From contig NC_060898.1 in NCBI RefSeq assembly GCF_014805685.1, positions 6,422,001 through 6,486,000 on the forward strand: DNA of 64,000 bases, written 5' to 3'. Shown here piece by piece: positions 23,167-33,529 of this stretch. The translations under genes were made by a program, and so were the position numbers. Origin of the DNA: Silurus meridionalis (taxonomy: Eukaryota; Chordata; Actinopteri; Siluriformes; Siluridae). The stretch's first letter is position 1. Every line of letters begins with the position of its first letter. The notes beneath the pieces were generated by a model, which searched no databases, was not told the origin of the DNA, and was given only the letters and a program-made list of their open reading frames with translations.

Positions 23167-24089
23167 TTGGAATGTAGAAGTTTAGTGCCTTTTTTTAACC
23201 CACATCATTATAATCATAATCCATGTTTAAAGAAGTGCAGACTTTTCCCCAAAGATGTTGTATTTAATATCAGTAAAATAGAGGAAAGGTTGATTATTAT
23301 ATACTTGTTTATTTCAAACCATCTATAAGACACAGCAATGATCAGACATCTTTCTTAGGCTTTTTCTACCTTTTAATAAGTGATGGACAAACTACACAAA
23401 CAATGTATGTAAGTCACAAGTGGTGATACAGTAGGTAAAATATTACTCCAATAAAAGTTAAAGTGTCCCCTTAAACTTTCACTTGAGTAAAAGTACAAAA
23501 TAATTTGCCTTCGAATGTACTTAAATATCCAAAGTACTATGATTTATTATGGCTATAATGTTCCTATTATCATTTTTGTAACAAGACTCTTTGCTTAATT
23601 AAATCAGTTCATGTAAAAAGACTCTAATGTTATTCTTAGCAACACCAATCTGTTAATAGAGTGATATTAATGAGCACTAATTATTATCTATAAAAATTAC
23701 CATGACCCCAAAACCTTGAAGCTAAACAGTTTCCTTTAGAACCAAATGAAATAACAGAATTTGAAAGCAGGCAGTTTTGGTTTAAGGTTTATTTGTATTA
23801 TTACTCTATGAATGTTATGCTTGCAGTTAAACTGATGTTGAACTGTAACATATCTGTATGTATGTAGATACTATCAAGTGGCAATCAAAACAAGTTCCAA
23901 ACAGAGCAGTGCTCTATCCTGATTGGTGGTTAGCTGCGTGCTTGACCAGTTAAGTCTCCTTAAATGGAAATACTTCATTAATTTACAGATACACTAAAAA
24001 AGCAATAACATTAACTTTGTTACTTTCCACCTTTTTCTGGCTCCTGGCTGGCCTCCTTCTAAAAGATTTACAACACCTTTGATTATTCG
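23167..24089. other. Non-coding AT-rich stretch
   Basis: No gene or recognised repeat. Confidence 0.5.
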
Positions 24090-24330
24090 ATATTCCTGAA
24101 ATAACTCACTAATGCTGTGGCAATTAAGGGCATTATTCATTTTTTTTTCTCCTGCAGAAAACAATTACATGGCCGCTCATCCTGAAATGTAAAACACAAC
24201 TCATTATATCCAACCACTCACTGAAAGGACGTCAATAAGTGTTTGAGTGAAGAATTTACTCACGTTTGTTCATTAATCGACTGATGTAGATCAAGTAGAT
24301 GACAGAAATTCATTAAGCCCCAGTACTTTC
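24090..24330. other. Non-repeat island, possible conserved non-coding element
   Basis: Text such as GGCAATTAAGGGCATTATTC, ACATGGCCGCTCATCCTGAA and GTTCATTAATCGACTGATG has no relatives in the window. It contains a T-run followed by CTCCTGCAG that looks like a splice acceptor, but the sequence after it stops in all frames within about 10 to 40 codons. Confidence 0.22.
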
Positions 24331-24811
24331 AGAAATGTTGTCATATAATAGTGGGTATTTATAATAAAGGACATACCAGATGTATTAGAAAGCAAAGCAG
24401 GAAATAGATCAAGAATCAGTCTATTACAGTGCCATAACCAACAATCCAATCTATAGATTTGAATCCATACAGGAATGACATTTCCCCTTACATAAGGCTG
24501 TGATTAATTGTTTGACTAAAATAATATATATAACAAATAATAAAAGTCTGTATGCCTAATGTAAGTTAGAAGCTTATTATGAGAGTATGTCATTGTGGAG
24601 GTTTGTAATCTTTCTGAACCTCATGACCATTACTGTGACCCCTCGAGTGAGGCTTGTAAAAAGTCTCCCATCTGGCGTGACCAAGATGGTGCCGATGGAT
24701 AAAATTAGAAATAAGAATCAGCCATAACGTATCAAATGGTATTTAATAGAAAAATGAGCCTAGAGCTATAAGGAGATTGAGCTACCTTTTGTACCGCCAT
24801 GCCCTTTACAT
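24331..24811. other. Non-coding AT-rich stretch
   Basis: No gene or recognised repeat. Confidence 0.5.
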
Positions 24812-25040
24812 ACTTCTTCTTCTTTTAGCTGCTCCCATTAGGGGTTGCCACAGCGGATCATCCGTCTCCATACCCCATCCTTTACATTTGCCTTTTTGGG
24901 TCTCCCTTCCTGCATGTCTTTCCTCACCACATCCATAAACCTCCACCTTGTTCTTCCTCTTTTCCTCCTTCCTGTTGGCTCCATCCTCAGCATTATCTTA
25001 CTGATATACCCCATGTTCCTCCCCTGCACTGATTTGTGAT
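24812..25040 (-). mobile_element. RTE-like LINE, 5'-truncated copy
   Basis: Reverse-oriented sister of 8240-8545. It begins (on + coordinates) with the ACTTCTTCTTCTTTT complement of the A-rich tail, then the complement of CCGCTGTGGCAACCCCTAAT. It ends within the RT C-terminus, so only about 230 bp remain. Confidence 0.85.
24838..25029 (-). pseudogene. LINE reverse transcriptase C-terminal fragment
   Basis: The frame reads RNMGYISKIMLRMEPTGRR, then KRGRTRWRFMDVVRKDM and ends VWRRMIRCGNP. It is the same C-terminal block as 8247-8477. The conserved Gly-Arg-Pro is Gly-Arg-Thr here. The antisense + frame at 24845-25039 is not a gene. Confidence 0.85.
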
Positions 25041-25501
25041 CCTAAGAGTGCACTAACTTGTGCAACCCCAATGGCTGGGTTACCCCCTTAGATACACTTG
25101 CATCAAATGTAATACAACAACAAATGTATTCATTTATACTAAAGCACTTTCGAATACATGGAATGGATGATGTGTATACATTTTCCATAACAGCACATCT
25201 CTAATGATAGTTCTTACTGTCTCATAAAGGTTTATATTAATGCACTAATACTAATATGTTGTTTATATAGTAATAGTGAATAGTTTTTCAAAACGCAAAC
25301 CCAATTGCAAAAATACAATTTGTAATTCCTATTACAAAAAAATGTCCAAAATATCCTTCATTATGAATTTGATGTTTAATATAATAAATATAATAATAAA
25401 TAATATAATAAATATAACGAACAACAGCACAAAGAATTAACTGCAACAAATTTATTAATAATTAAAAATCATGTAACGATGTAAACACACATATCCCCAA
25501 T
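25041..25501. other. Non-coding AT-rich stretch
   Basis: No gene. A short AATAATATAATAAATATAA low-complexity patch lies near 25375-25420. Confidence 0.5.
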
Positions 25502-26129
25502 TACCGTATTTTCCGGACTATAAGGCGCTACTTTTTACCACGCTTTGAACCCCACGGCTTAAACAACGAAGCGGCTAATTTATAGATTTTTCCTGGGTTT
25601 TCCCGGTTTCACAAGCTTCAAGCCAAAAAACTGAGACCCATAACATTAGACCAATGAAATTGTGGAACGGGTTCAGGTGAACCAATGAAACTCTTTATAT
25701 TAAATCAGATGCGCTCCCACTGAATCAGGCTGCACCACATCATAAATATGGATGAGGTTCCCCTGACGTTTGACCTGCCGATCACTCGCACTGTCTACAG
25801 GAAATGTGAATCATTCTTCACGCTGAAAACAACCGGGCATGAAAAAACACACTTCACCTGTGTTCTGAGCTGCACGGCATCGGGAGAAAAGCTTCACCGA
25901 TGGTGATTTTTAAACGCACGACGATGCCAAAAGATAAATTACCGAGAGAAATAGTTGTAAAAGGAAGGAGGAAGACAGTGAACAATGACTTTCTTGGTAG
26001 GCTTCTGTTTAGATACAAGCCGTGTAACAGACACTGTCTTTCATTAAAGCCTGTGTAAAGTTCATTAGTTTGAATGTAGGCATTATAGGCTTATATTTGG
26101 GTGCGCTTAATAGTCCGGAAATTACGGTA
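25502..26129 (+). mobile_element. pogo/Tigger-like DNA transposon, internally deleted
   Basis: A 628-bp element with inverted ends: TACCGTATTTTCCGGACTAT at 25502 and, reversed, TACCGTAATTTCCGGACTAT ending at 26129. The match continues for about 28 positions with few mismatches. The outer TA on each side fits the TA target duplication of the Tc1/mariner/pogo superfamily. The centre keeps part of a DDE_1-type transposase (25748-25975). The CENPB-type HTH region and the second half of the catalytic domain are missing, so the copy is non-autonomous. Confidence 0.88.
25748..25975 (+). pseudogene. pogo-type DDE transposase fragment
   Basis: From the ATG at 25748 the frame reads MDEVPLTFDLPITRTVYRK, then ESFFTLKTTGHEKTHFTCVL and SCTASGEKL. 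This is the block around the first half of the DDE_1 catalytic core that I recognise from fish pogo-like transposases. Shortly after GEKL the frame meets a stop. The following residues of the family reappear in another frame, which shows a small indel. It is not functional. Confidence 0.85.
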
Positions 26130-26183
26130 CTCATTTTGTCAGCTAGATAAACAGCAAAAACTGACACAAAATACATTTTATTA

Positions 26184-26187
<4 letters not shown>

Positions 26188-26256
<69 letters not shown>
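26188..26256. repeat. (AT)n microsatellite
   Basis: Uninterrupted (AT)34. The minus-strand 76-codon frame at 26143-26373 is its Tyr-Ile translation. Confidence 0.98.
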
Positions 26257-26261
<5 letters not shown>

Positions 26262-26844
26262 TATTTTGTATATATGAAATCAAAATAATCAATGCAAACA
26301 TAAGGCAAATCAAACATTTCAAAAGGTATAAGGTAAATATACTGATCACACTAACAACATTGATATAGAGCATTAAAAAATTATATTTGTTTACTTTATT
26401 TATTTAATCAGTTGAGTGTACTGAAAGTTAACTGTACAAGCACTGATCAAATTTACCAACGTCTACAAACTTTCCATCTTCTATGAATAACGCATTGTAA
26501 TAAAAAACAGTTTAATAGAAGTACACTTTCACTTCAAATATAACACCTTTAAGCTAATAGGTGTCATTTATAATAAGTATGATGTGGTGTTTGGGACATA
26601 GGATTGTGGAAGAAGACCAGAAGTACATTAGCAACAAGGGGACATGTAATTATGAAAGTTGATTGTGTGTTGGGGTGGGGTGAAGAGGGATGAATGAATA
26701 GCAAATCAGGGCTTTTGTGAAATGGTCAGGTCTAGTGGTCAATCAGAGCCACCATTTCTGTCTGTAGAATGACGACAGCTCTTTTAGGACTCGTAAGATG
26801 TGATTGGCTGAGCGGAATCAGTTATAGAGAAGATAAAGAGAGAA

Positions 26845-26849
<5 letters not shown>
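26257..26849. other. Non-coding AT-rich stretch
   Basis: No gene. A TGTGATTGGCTGAGCGGAA motif near 26799 recalls the genome-wide fish repeat also touched at 28328 and 30317. Confidence 0.45.

Positions 26850-26885
<36 letters not shown>
26850..26885. repeat. (AG)n microsatellite
   Basis: Uninterrupted (AG)18 with a purine-rich lead-in from 26828. Confidence 0.97.
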
Positions 26886-26888
<3 letters not shown>

Positions 26889-27374
26889 ATATATTTGTTT
26901 TTAGTTGTTTGATCATGCTCTGGTCTATATATGTATATAGACAAGGCAAAAAAATTGTATGACAATTTTACTTTTGTAGTGACAATAAAAATCACTTTTT
27001 GTCCTGATTTTTTAATTGGACACGTTCTGTGCACATTATCTTAGATAGATGCAAATTGTGTTTGCAAGATATACAATTACAGCAATTTATACATCAAAAT
27101 AATGAAGTTATGGATATCATACATTTCTACCATCATCACAATGTAATAATGATATTTACGTATCTGGTGTACCTGGTCTATATGAGTAAATAAAAACCTT
27201 TTAGGCTGTTTTGAGTGGCTCATCCATCCAGGTGCTGTTGCATAATAGAAAACATGCTTCCTGGCTCATATTTATTGCCAGCATGGTAATAGTGATGAAA
27301 TTAACCATGTCGAAAAAATAACAACATTGCTATAGTGTGTGAAAGATTGCACTGAGCCTTTCAATCAAGGATGA
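26886..27374. other. Non-coding AT-rich stretch
   Basis: No gene or recognised repeat. Confidence 0.5.
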
Positions 27375-27720
27375 AAAAATGAGAAAATGATTCATTAAAT
27401 ATGAAGCGAGATGAAGAAACACAGCCCGACTCTAATAGGACACTTGATCATCGCGGCTTGAGCGTTTATGTTATTAATTTAGCACGGGCTCATTTCTCTG
27501 CCAACAAAAACACCACTTATATACAAGAGAAGCAGAAAGAGAGCCTTAATTACATTCATGGAGAGACAATGAGGCAAGACTCGACCCGCCGCAACATCAT
27601 TCTCTTTTAACTGGATTTTTTTTTTCCCCTAGCCTTGTACACACGCATACAACTGTCCGAATGTGTGTGTGCTCTCTGGAGGGCTAATTAAGGAGGACAG
27701 CTAAGAGGTGGTGGCCAGAT
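27375..27720. other. Non-repeat island, possible conserved non-coding element
   Basis: Complex, more GC-balanced text. Examples are CGACTCTAATAGGACACTTG, ATCATCGCGGCTTGAGCG, TTATGTTATTAATTTAGCAC and GGAGGGCTAATTAAGGAGG. It has several homeodomain-type TAAT cores and no relatives elsewhere in the window. The 69-codon frame at 27401-27610 has no domain. Confidence 0.28.
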
Positions 27721-28017
27721 GGAGGAGAGACACACACATCAACACTGTGTGTTTAAAGCCTGCACTTTCAACACTGACCTTGTTACGCTGTAAAGTAGCA
27801 TATACAATATTTTCGAACATTTTAGAAAATAAACTAGATAATTGTCAAGTATTTGTACAGGTCTTGTGAAATGAGTAAAAAAGAAACTGTTATGAGACAT
27901 GCAAACTATATAAGCTGTTAAAACCTCTCTATTTTATACCTGAAATATTAATAATATTAATATTTCAATGTGTGGATATGCCACCAGCTTAATCAGCATG
28001 TCGGTTTTTGATTATAT

Positions 28018-28020
<3 letters not shown>

Positions 28021-28056
<36 letters not shown>

Positions 28057-28090
28057 ATATACGTACGTATATATATATATACATATACAC
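28021..28090. repeat. (GT)n microsatellite with TA tail
   Basis: (GT)17.5 at 28021-28055, followed by an alternating CATATACGTACGTATATATA tail. The 114-codon frame at 27968-28312 runs through it and is an artefact. Confidence 0.95.
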
Positions 28091-28314
28091 AAACTCTTTA
28101 AACATCCAAGCTGGATGAATAACCTGTCATATCTCATTTTGTATCAGTCTAGAAATTTTTTTTTTAATGTAAAAAATGCAAAAATTACAAACATTGAAAT
28201 GACTTATTATTGCACATTTGCCCAAATAGCTGTTAACTATTTTGGATATATACTTATTGTACATTTTGTTATTAATTATATTATATATTATTTCCCTTTT
28301 TACAATGGGTAACG

Positions 28315-28720
28315 TGAATACTTAATTCTGATTGGCTGGAAAATGTGTTCAAACTCAAAACTTATTGTCTAAATCAGGGGTCTTTAATCTTTTCCAGAAA
28401 GGGCCAGTGTGGGTGCAGGTTTTCATTCCAACCAGTCAATGGTCACACCTGATAGTCATTGAAAATGAAGATCATTAGATTTAAACAGGTAGAATTTGGT
28501 GTGGACTTGCTTGGTTCGAATGAAACCTGCACCCACACTGGCCCTTTCTGGAAAAGATTGGAAACCCCTGGTCTAAATAAACATGCTATATTCTAAGCAA
28601 TTGTAAAAATTGCAACATACAGTTGCAGTTGCCAGCTGAGTGAGGTCATTATTGTAAATCTTTTCTAATAACTTGGGAACATTTGTTAATAAACTTTTTG
28701 TGTGTCAGTTTATTATATTA
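28315..28720. repeat. Dispersed repeat split by a hAT MITE
   Basis: The block ATTCTGATTGGCTGGAAAAT near 28325, followed by a GTTCAAACTC-type stretch, resembles 30300-30360 (CTGATTGGCCGGAAGGTGTG, CATTCAAACTGC). Beyond the inserted MITE at 28375-28570, the right part reaches a TTTTCTAATAACTTGGG motif like that near 30450. The class is unknown. The two loci look like copies of one old element. Confidence 0.45.
28375..28570. mobile_element. hAT-type MITE with 8-bp target duplication
   Basis: A 196-bp palindromic element. Its left end CAGGGGTCTTTAATCTTTTC and right end (reversed) CAGGGGTTTCCAATCTTTTC continue as inverted repeats for about 58 bp with few mismatches, through CAGAAAGGGCCAGTGTGGG. 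It is flanked on both sides by a perfect GTCTAAAT (28367-28374 and 28571-28578). An 8-bp duplication and CAGGG ends are diagnostic of the hAT superfamily. It has no coding capacity. Confidence 0.95.
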
Positions 28721-28768
28721 TATAGTAAATATGTCAATTTTAATAAATAAGTCGAGGCGCAAAATAAA

Positions 28769-28914
28769 TGTACATTTTCACTATTTGGCAGATGCCCTTA
28801 TCCAGAGTAACTTACAATTATCTTATTGAAACTGTGGAGTTGGAGGATTGTGGTGCTGGAATGTGAACTCAGAACCTTCAGGTCAGAGTCCCAATGTTTT
28901 ATTCACTGTGCTAC
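28769..28914 (-). repeat. SINE-like dispersed module
   Basis: TATTTGGCAGATGCCCTTAT, CCAGAGTAACTTACAATTAT, GGTGCTGGAATGTGAACTC and CACTGTGCTACA follow in the order of the module at 53463-53615. The reversed right end gives the tRNA-like head. Confidence 0.7.
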
Positions 28915-29384
28915 ACAATGCATATCTCCACATATGGACAATATAATGTAAACAAGAGAAATATATAATAGAAAAATGCCACATGGAAATCTTGCATAAT
29001 CTTTCTAATCTTCCTTTCTTCTACTCACTCTCTCTCACTTTAATTACCATGTATTAAAGTACATTTTAAATGTATGTAATCTTATTACACTACTTTATCT
29101 CCATGTATGATTGAAAGCTTTGCATCAGGCGGTTCTTCGCCTTCCACGTCACGCAAGAAAATTGTGAAATGCATGTCTACCTGTGTATTTTTCGCCACAT
29201 TTTAACCACTACTACTGACCATCTCAAACTTTACATTTATAATACATAAACAAATAAATGACAAACTTTTTTATTTTATTTCCCTTATTCATTCTAAATC
29301 TATTTTTTGGAAGACTGCTTTATAAATAAGCTCCACATTTATGTAAGAACAGACTAGGAATGGTGTTCTGTATCCATGTGCAGA
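28915..29384. other. Non-coding AT-rich stretch
   Basis: No gene. CACTACTTTATCTCCATGTA at 29091-29110, continuing TGATTGAAAGC, is shared with 30493-30523. This marks a second piece of the dispersed repeat noted at 28315. Confidence 0.45.
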
Positions 29385-29670
29385 TTATTTACAAAGCTGA
29401 TGGAAAAATCCAACTCGCAATCCAAACAGCGAAGGCATTAAACAGGCAGAGGTCAGTAATCATTCACGGCACAGTAAACACGCCCAAAAGGGATATCCAA
29501 ATAACAAACAAAATGGAAACAAAGACAGGCAAGGCTCAGTGAAAAGAAAATTACAGAAATGGGAAACTCAAACAAAGCTTCAAACTTATTTGGAAATACT
29601 AAGCAAACCAATTGTGAGCAAACACCAGCCCTTAAATCTAAACAATTGGCAGGTGTAAGTACACTGGATG
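29385..29670 (-). mobile_element. Possible decayed LTR-like repeat
   Basis: On the minus strand the order is AAGGGCTGGTGTTTGCTC, then GAGCCTTGCCTGTCTTTG, GTGCCGTGAATGATTACTG, ACCTCTGCCTGTTTAATG and TGTTTGGATTGCGAGTTGG. That is the texture of fish solo LTRs. Ends are not defined. Frames at 29360-29542 and 29453-29719 are not genes. Confidence 0.4.
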
Positions 29671-31486
29671 TTTGCGTCCATTGTAATGTTAACTTGAGAT
29701 AGTGTGGATTTCGACTCACTGCCTCACTGCCTCAAGCAGTGTATCTTCTTAATGTGACGCCACATACTGCAATTTGCTTTGGCATTTTGTTTGATTCCTG
29801 AGATGCTTTTTTGGGCATCACAAGAGTGGTTATTTGAGTTATCATTGTGTAAAGAAGTACCACCAGTGAACTACAGTAGAGGTTGCAAACCAGTACCAGG
29901 CTGTGAAAGAACTACTGCTGAATGTAAAAAAAAAAGTAAATATGACACTGTATTTTATATTGTGCTTTACCCATTTTCATGTAAAAATTTTTCTTTTAAT
30001 TAAATAAACAAAAATCATGAGTAATAACCACAATTACATAAATACACCTTGTATTTATATTGCGTAAATATTGTCAGTGCTAATACAATAAAACTACACA
30101 ATACTCGTCTAAAACGGCTACTTAAAAAAAAAAAAAGAGGCACTCATGCCAACAATCCATTTTATAAAATATAGCCATGGAACACTTTTACTATTTAAAT
30201 ACAGGGCAATAAATCACTAAGACTAGAAGCATTTAACCACAGTACAACCCCGAAATCTATGGTTTATAATGAACATTAATCTACATTATCGTTTGGGCTG
30301 TCTGAATAGGAGATGCTGATTGGCCGGAAGGTGTGCATTCAAACTGCTAAAAGCACATGACCTTCCAGATGGTTTAATCACAGTTCTAAATGAAAGCACT
30401 GCTTTATTAACAACTGTAACCTTTGTTACAGACACCATGTTTTTTTTTTCTCTAATAACTATTAAAAAATGTTAAAATAAATGTAATATTGCACTACTTT
30501 ATCTCTATGTATGATTGAGAGCAGGCAGAATTCTAGATCTAATAATCTGTATATAAAATAATTAAGTAAAATGAACGGTTATTTTTATCCATTCGGTCAG
30601 ATGAACATCAATGACAGCACTTTGAGGTAACAGTTTGGAAAAGAACCACATGTTGCTGGAAAAGTCGTTGTCCCTATAGTGCATTTGTAAACTATGGAAG
30701 ATTTCAGATCAAAGTATAATTATTGCCTAATTTACAAATCTAATCCACATGCATATATCTCCAGAGAGGTTTTGTGTTTTGTTGCTCAGTACAAACTTTG
30801 TGTAAGAAAGAAAAGAATGAAAGAAGTCACTACTGTGTGCAAACAAAAGTAAGACCCAAGTTTTTCCTTCCACATCTCTTCTGAAAAGAGGCAGCTCTTG
30901 TTATCTCTCCCGCTGTTAATCTCTTGTCCTTTGAAAGGCAGACGGAATGATTTTTGTTCTTTTGAGACTCAGGCATCTTCCATTCGATCACTAAATCATA
31001 GATTTTTTTCAAACAGCTCTACAGTCGACTTTGCATGGTTCAGTATTTAATTTAAGACAAAAAAATAATAAACATAAAATAAAATAGTGATAAGCAGCAA
31101 TTCTTTTAACTGAAATCTATAGGGGTGATTGGCAATTATATCCAATTCTGTACATTCTCAATGTCAAGACAGGAATAAAGACATTATTATGACCTTAGGG
31201 GGGCAAGGCCAGGCTGATAACGAAACTATAGCTAAGGTTAATACAAACTAGGACAATGGATACTGTCTTGAAATTCGTTCATGCATAATATCCACTTTAT
31301 CTTGTTAAGTGTATTAGAGCACTAAGCAGAGGACATGAATACATCACTGAATAGAATACAGTCCATTGTAGGTTTTTGATATAATGGGTTAGTTACAGTA
31401 CCTTGTCTGTTGGATCGGACTACTTTGGCCAGCCTTCACTCCCCACATGCCTTTTAGCCTTCAATTAGTCTTAGCCGCCCATGGCC
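29671..31486. other. Non-coding stretch with a dispersed-repeat copy at about 30295-30530
   Basis: The sub-region 30295-30530 matches pieces of 28315-28720 and 29075-29115. Elsewhere nothing is recognised. The frames at 29779-30003 and 30830-31012 have no domain. Confidence 0.45.
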
Positions 31487-31640
31487 CTGTCAAGGGTTCA
31501 CCACTCTTCGTTCATTGGACCACTGTTGATAGATACTGACCACTGCAGACTGGAACCAACCCACAAGAGCTGCAGTTTTGAAGAAGTGCTGACCCAGTCG
31601 TCTAGCCCTTTCTACATGGATTGTAAGCAATGGGCACCTG
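31487..31640 (-). mobile_element. Tc1/mariner-like element fragment (family II)
   Basis: Reversed, it reads GGCTAGACGACTGGGTCAGC, then AAACTGCAGCTCTTGTGGGT and CTGCAGTGGTCAGTATCTAT. The same blocks sit at 52190-52270 in the forward copy. Only the 5' transposase-coding part remains. The overlapping + frame at 31481-31699 is not a gene. Confidence 0.75.
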
Positions 31641-31659
31641 GAGTGATCACAGTGATAGC

Positions 31660-31780
31660 TCTAGGAAAAAGAGAATCCTTTGACCCTGGCAACACTTGAT
31701 GTGATGACTGAAATCTGATTGGAAATAATCTCTAACAAAAACTTACACTCGAATGTGCAGCTCCAAGCAGCAGCACACCT
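31660..31780. repeat. Dispersed repeat copy (partner at 47840-47960)
   Basis: TCCTTTGACCCTGGCAACAC, TTGATGTGATGACTGAAAT and CTGATTGGAAATAATCTCTAAC match 47854-47915 in order with scattered differences. The class is unknown. The copies do not extend into each other's flanks. Confidence 0.6.
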
Positions 31781-32346
31781 GAGAGAAACTCTATTAAATA
31801 AAGAGAATAGACTATTAAGAATAGTTTAATGCCTATTCTTGGACAAAAATATATTAAAACCAGTGATTCTGACAGCATTTCAGGTTTTCAGATTTTTCAC
31901 CACATACCGTAAATGGTAACACATAATGCATTAGCTCAGTAAACAAAACTTAGTGTTGGAGGTCAGTGTTACTGATGTAGGTGACATAACTTCTGCCCAC
32001 AATGTGTATGTGTATTTGTTTGTGTTTTGAAAGAGTGAATGAGTATATTATTTATCATTAATGGTAGACACATTCGATTTTTTAATTGGGGTCATTGTAT
32101 AGTTAAGGGTTCTTTGCTTCATGAAAATGCATTTTTAGCATTCCTTTGATAGGAAACACTCTGTTGCAGGGTTCTGTGTAGGAGAAGGGGTTTCATTTCG
32201 ATGGAAAGATTGAAGATACAGCAAATAATTTCAGCGAATTTAAACAAGAACTCAAAACATATTTGTGTCAGGGTCATTTTGTAATAAAAATACAAAATGG
32301 CCATCATGGTCCCTGTCACATGTTCTGCAATCAAGCACTATATTAA
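31781..32346. other. Non-coding AT-rich stretch
   Basis: No gene. The 71-codon minus frame at 32119-32334 has no domain. Confidence 0.5.
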
Positions 32347-32700
32347 CACTATAAAAGAATTGGGACTTTTCCAGTGGTAGCATTACAGTTTCCCTTTATT
32401 TGGGTAAAAAGAACAAACCAAGCTCCATGAATATTTGGTTCACATGGGTTGCAGTAAAAGGTCTTAAATGGCCTGTTATAGAGCTCTGTCCTCAACCCTA
32501 TTGAACACATTTGGGATGAATTGGAACACTGACTGCACCCCAGGCTTATCACCGTACATCAATACCTAACTTTGTGGCTGAATAAACACAAATCTCCACA
32601 GCCACACACCAAAATGTAGTCTCCAAGATGACTGCAGCTTATTGTAACAGGAAATGCTGATTAAATGTTGAATGGGATGTTCAAAAACACATACAAACAT
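32347..32700 (+). mobile_element. Tc1-like MITE (family I), decayed
   Basis: Shares the family blocks in order: AAGCTCCATGAATATTTGG, TGGCCTGTTATAGAGCTCTG, CAACCCTATTGAACACATTT (relic of transposase NPIEH) and CACTGACTGCACCCCAGGCT. Both inverted ends are degraded. The antisense frame at 32349-32552 is not a gene. Confidence 0.8.
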
Positions 32701-32914
32701 GAAATATTGTCAGCCATTCACAATGTTTTATCCATATAACATCCTTTTTGTCTGGTGTAACTCCATGTTGTCTAAGCGCCCAAATGAATGTTGTTTCGTT
32801 ACACTGTTTACTGCTCCAACTGTGTATGAATAAAATGATAAACACGCCATTTGACCTAATTTATACAGGCATTAAATGCTAATTGTGTTCACCTCTAATG
32901 TTAGAATTCTTTAC

Positions 32915-32995
32915 AATTTTAGTGGTAGTTCAGTGGTTAAGATGTTGGAATCTTAATTAGAAGGTTGTTAGTTCAAGTCCCAGTACCACCAGTAT
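32915..32995 (+). repeat. tRNA-like SINE head
   Basis: Shows an A-box-like TAGTTCAGTGG (32926-32936) and a B-box-like AGTTCAAGTCC (32970-32980) with 33 bases between them, followed by CAGTACCACC. This is the internal RNA polymerase III promoter layout. It does not fold as a proper tRNA gene. It matches, reversed, the right end of the dispersed module at 53463-53615. Confidence 0.6.
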
Positions 32996-33529
32996 ATGAA
33001 ATATGCTTTGATAAGAGAATGTCTATATGCTGTATACTACTTATAATTCACTGTTTTTCATGTCAATTTAATGTTCTACACCCACAAATAAAATATTTCT
33101 CTCTCTTTCTCTTTCTCTGTCATGCTTCCGTAATCTCACATCCTGTGACTGTCACCCAATAGGTAAGATGAACAGTGTAATATTATAAAAGTACAGAGCT
33201 GCATGTATGCATGTTTACTGTTTACTGTTTAAATGCTTACAGTGTATTTGAGAGAGCTAGAAAAGCCAGATCATGATAAACACTCATCAATACACTTTGC
33301 TCAGCAGTTCTGCACTGCTGATTGAATGCCTGCTGGTTCAAATCACTCTTTTCCTTTAAACTAAAACAATTGGGGTGCACTAAGGATATTAAGACTTGGA
33401 TGACGAACAGTTTCCTTCGATTAAATAGAAAATCTGAGCTTGTTCTCTTTGGTAAAAAAAAAAAATACACGCAGCATAAATACTTAGCTGTTTCTAAGCT
33501 AAACATTGTTTGGCCAGCTGAAAAGCAGT
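32996..33529. other. Non-coding stretch
   Basis: No gene. A CTCTCTTTCTCTTTCTCT pyrimidine tract lies near 33100. The 146-codon minus frame at 33237-33677 runs across the boundary into the antisense of a DIRS element and has no domain. Confidence 0.5.

Noticed and set aside
26671..26692. Second G-quadruplex candidate
   Set aside because: Only three G runs of three or more (GGGG, GGGG, GGG), below the usual four.
27968..28312. 114-codon frame with Cys-Val repeats
   Set aside because: Reads through the (GT)n microsatellite.
32915..32995. Possible tRNA gene
   Set aside because: A- and B-box-like motifs exist, but acceptor and anticodon stems do not pair. It matches a dispersed SINE-like module.
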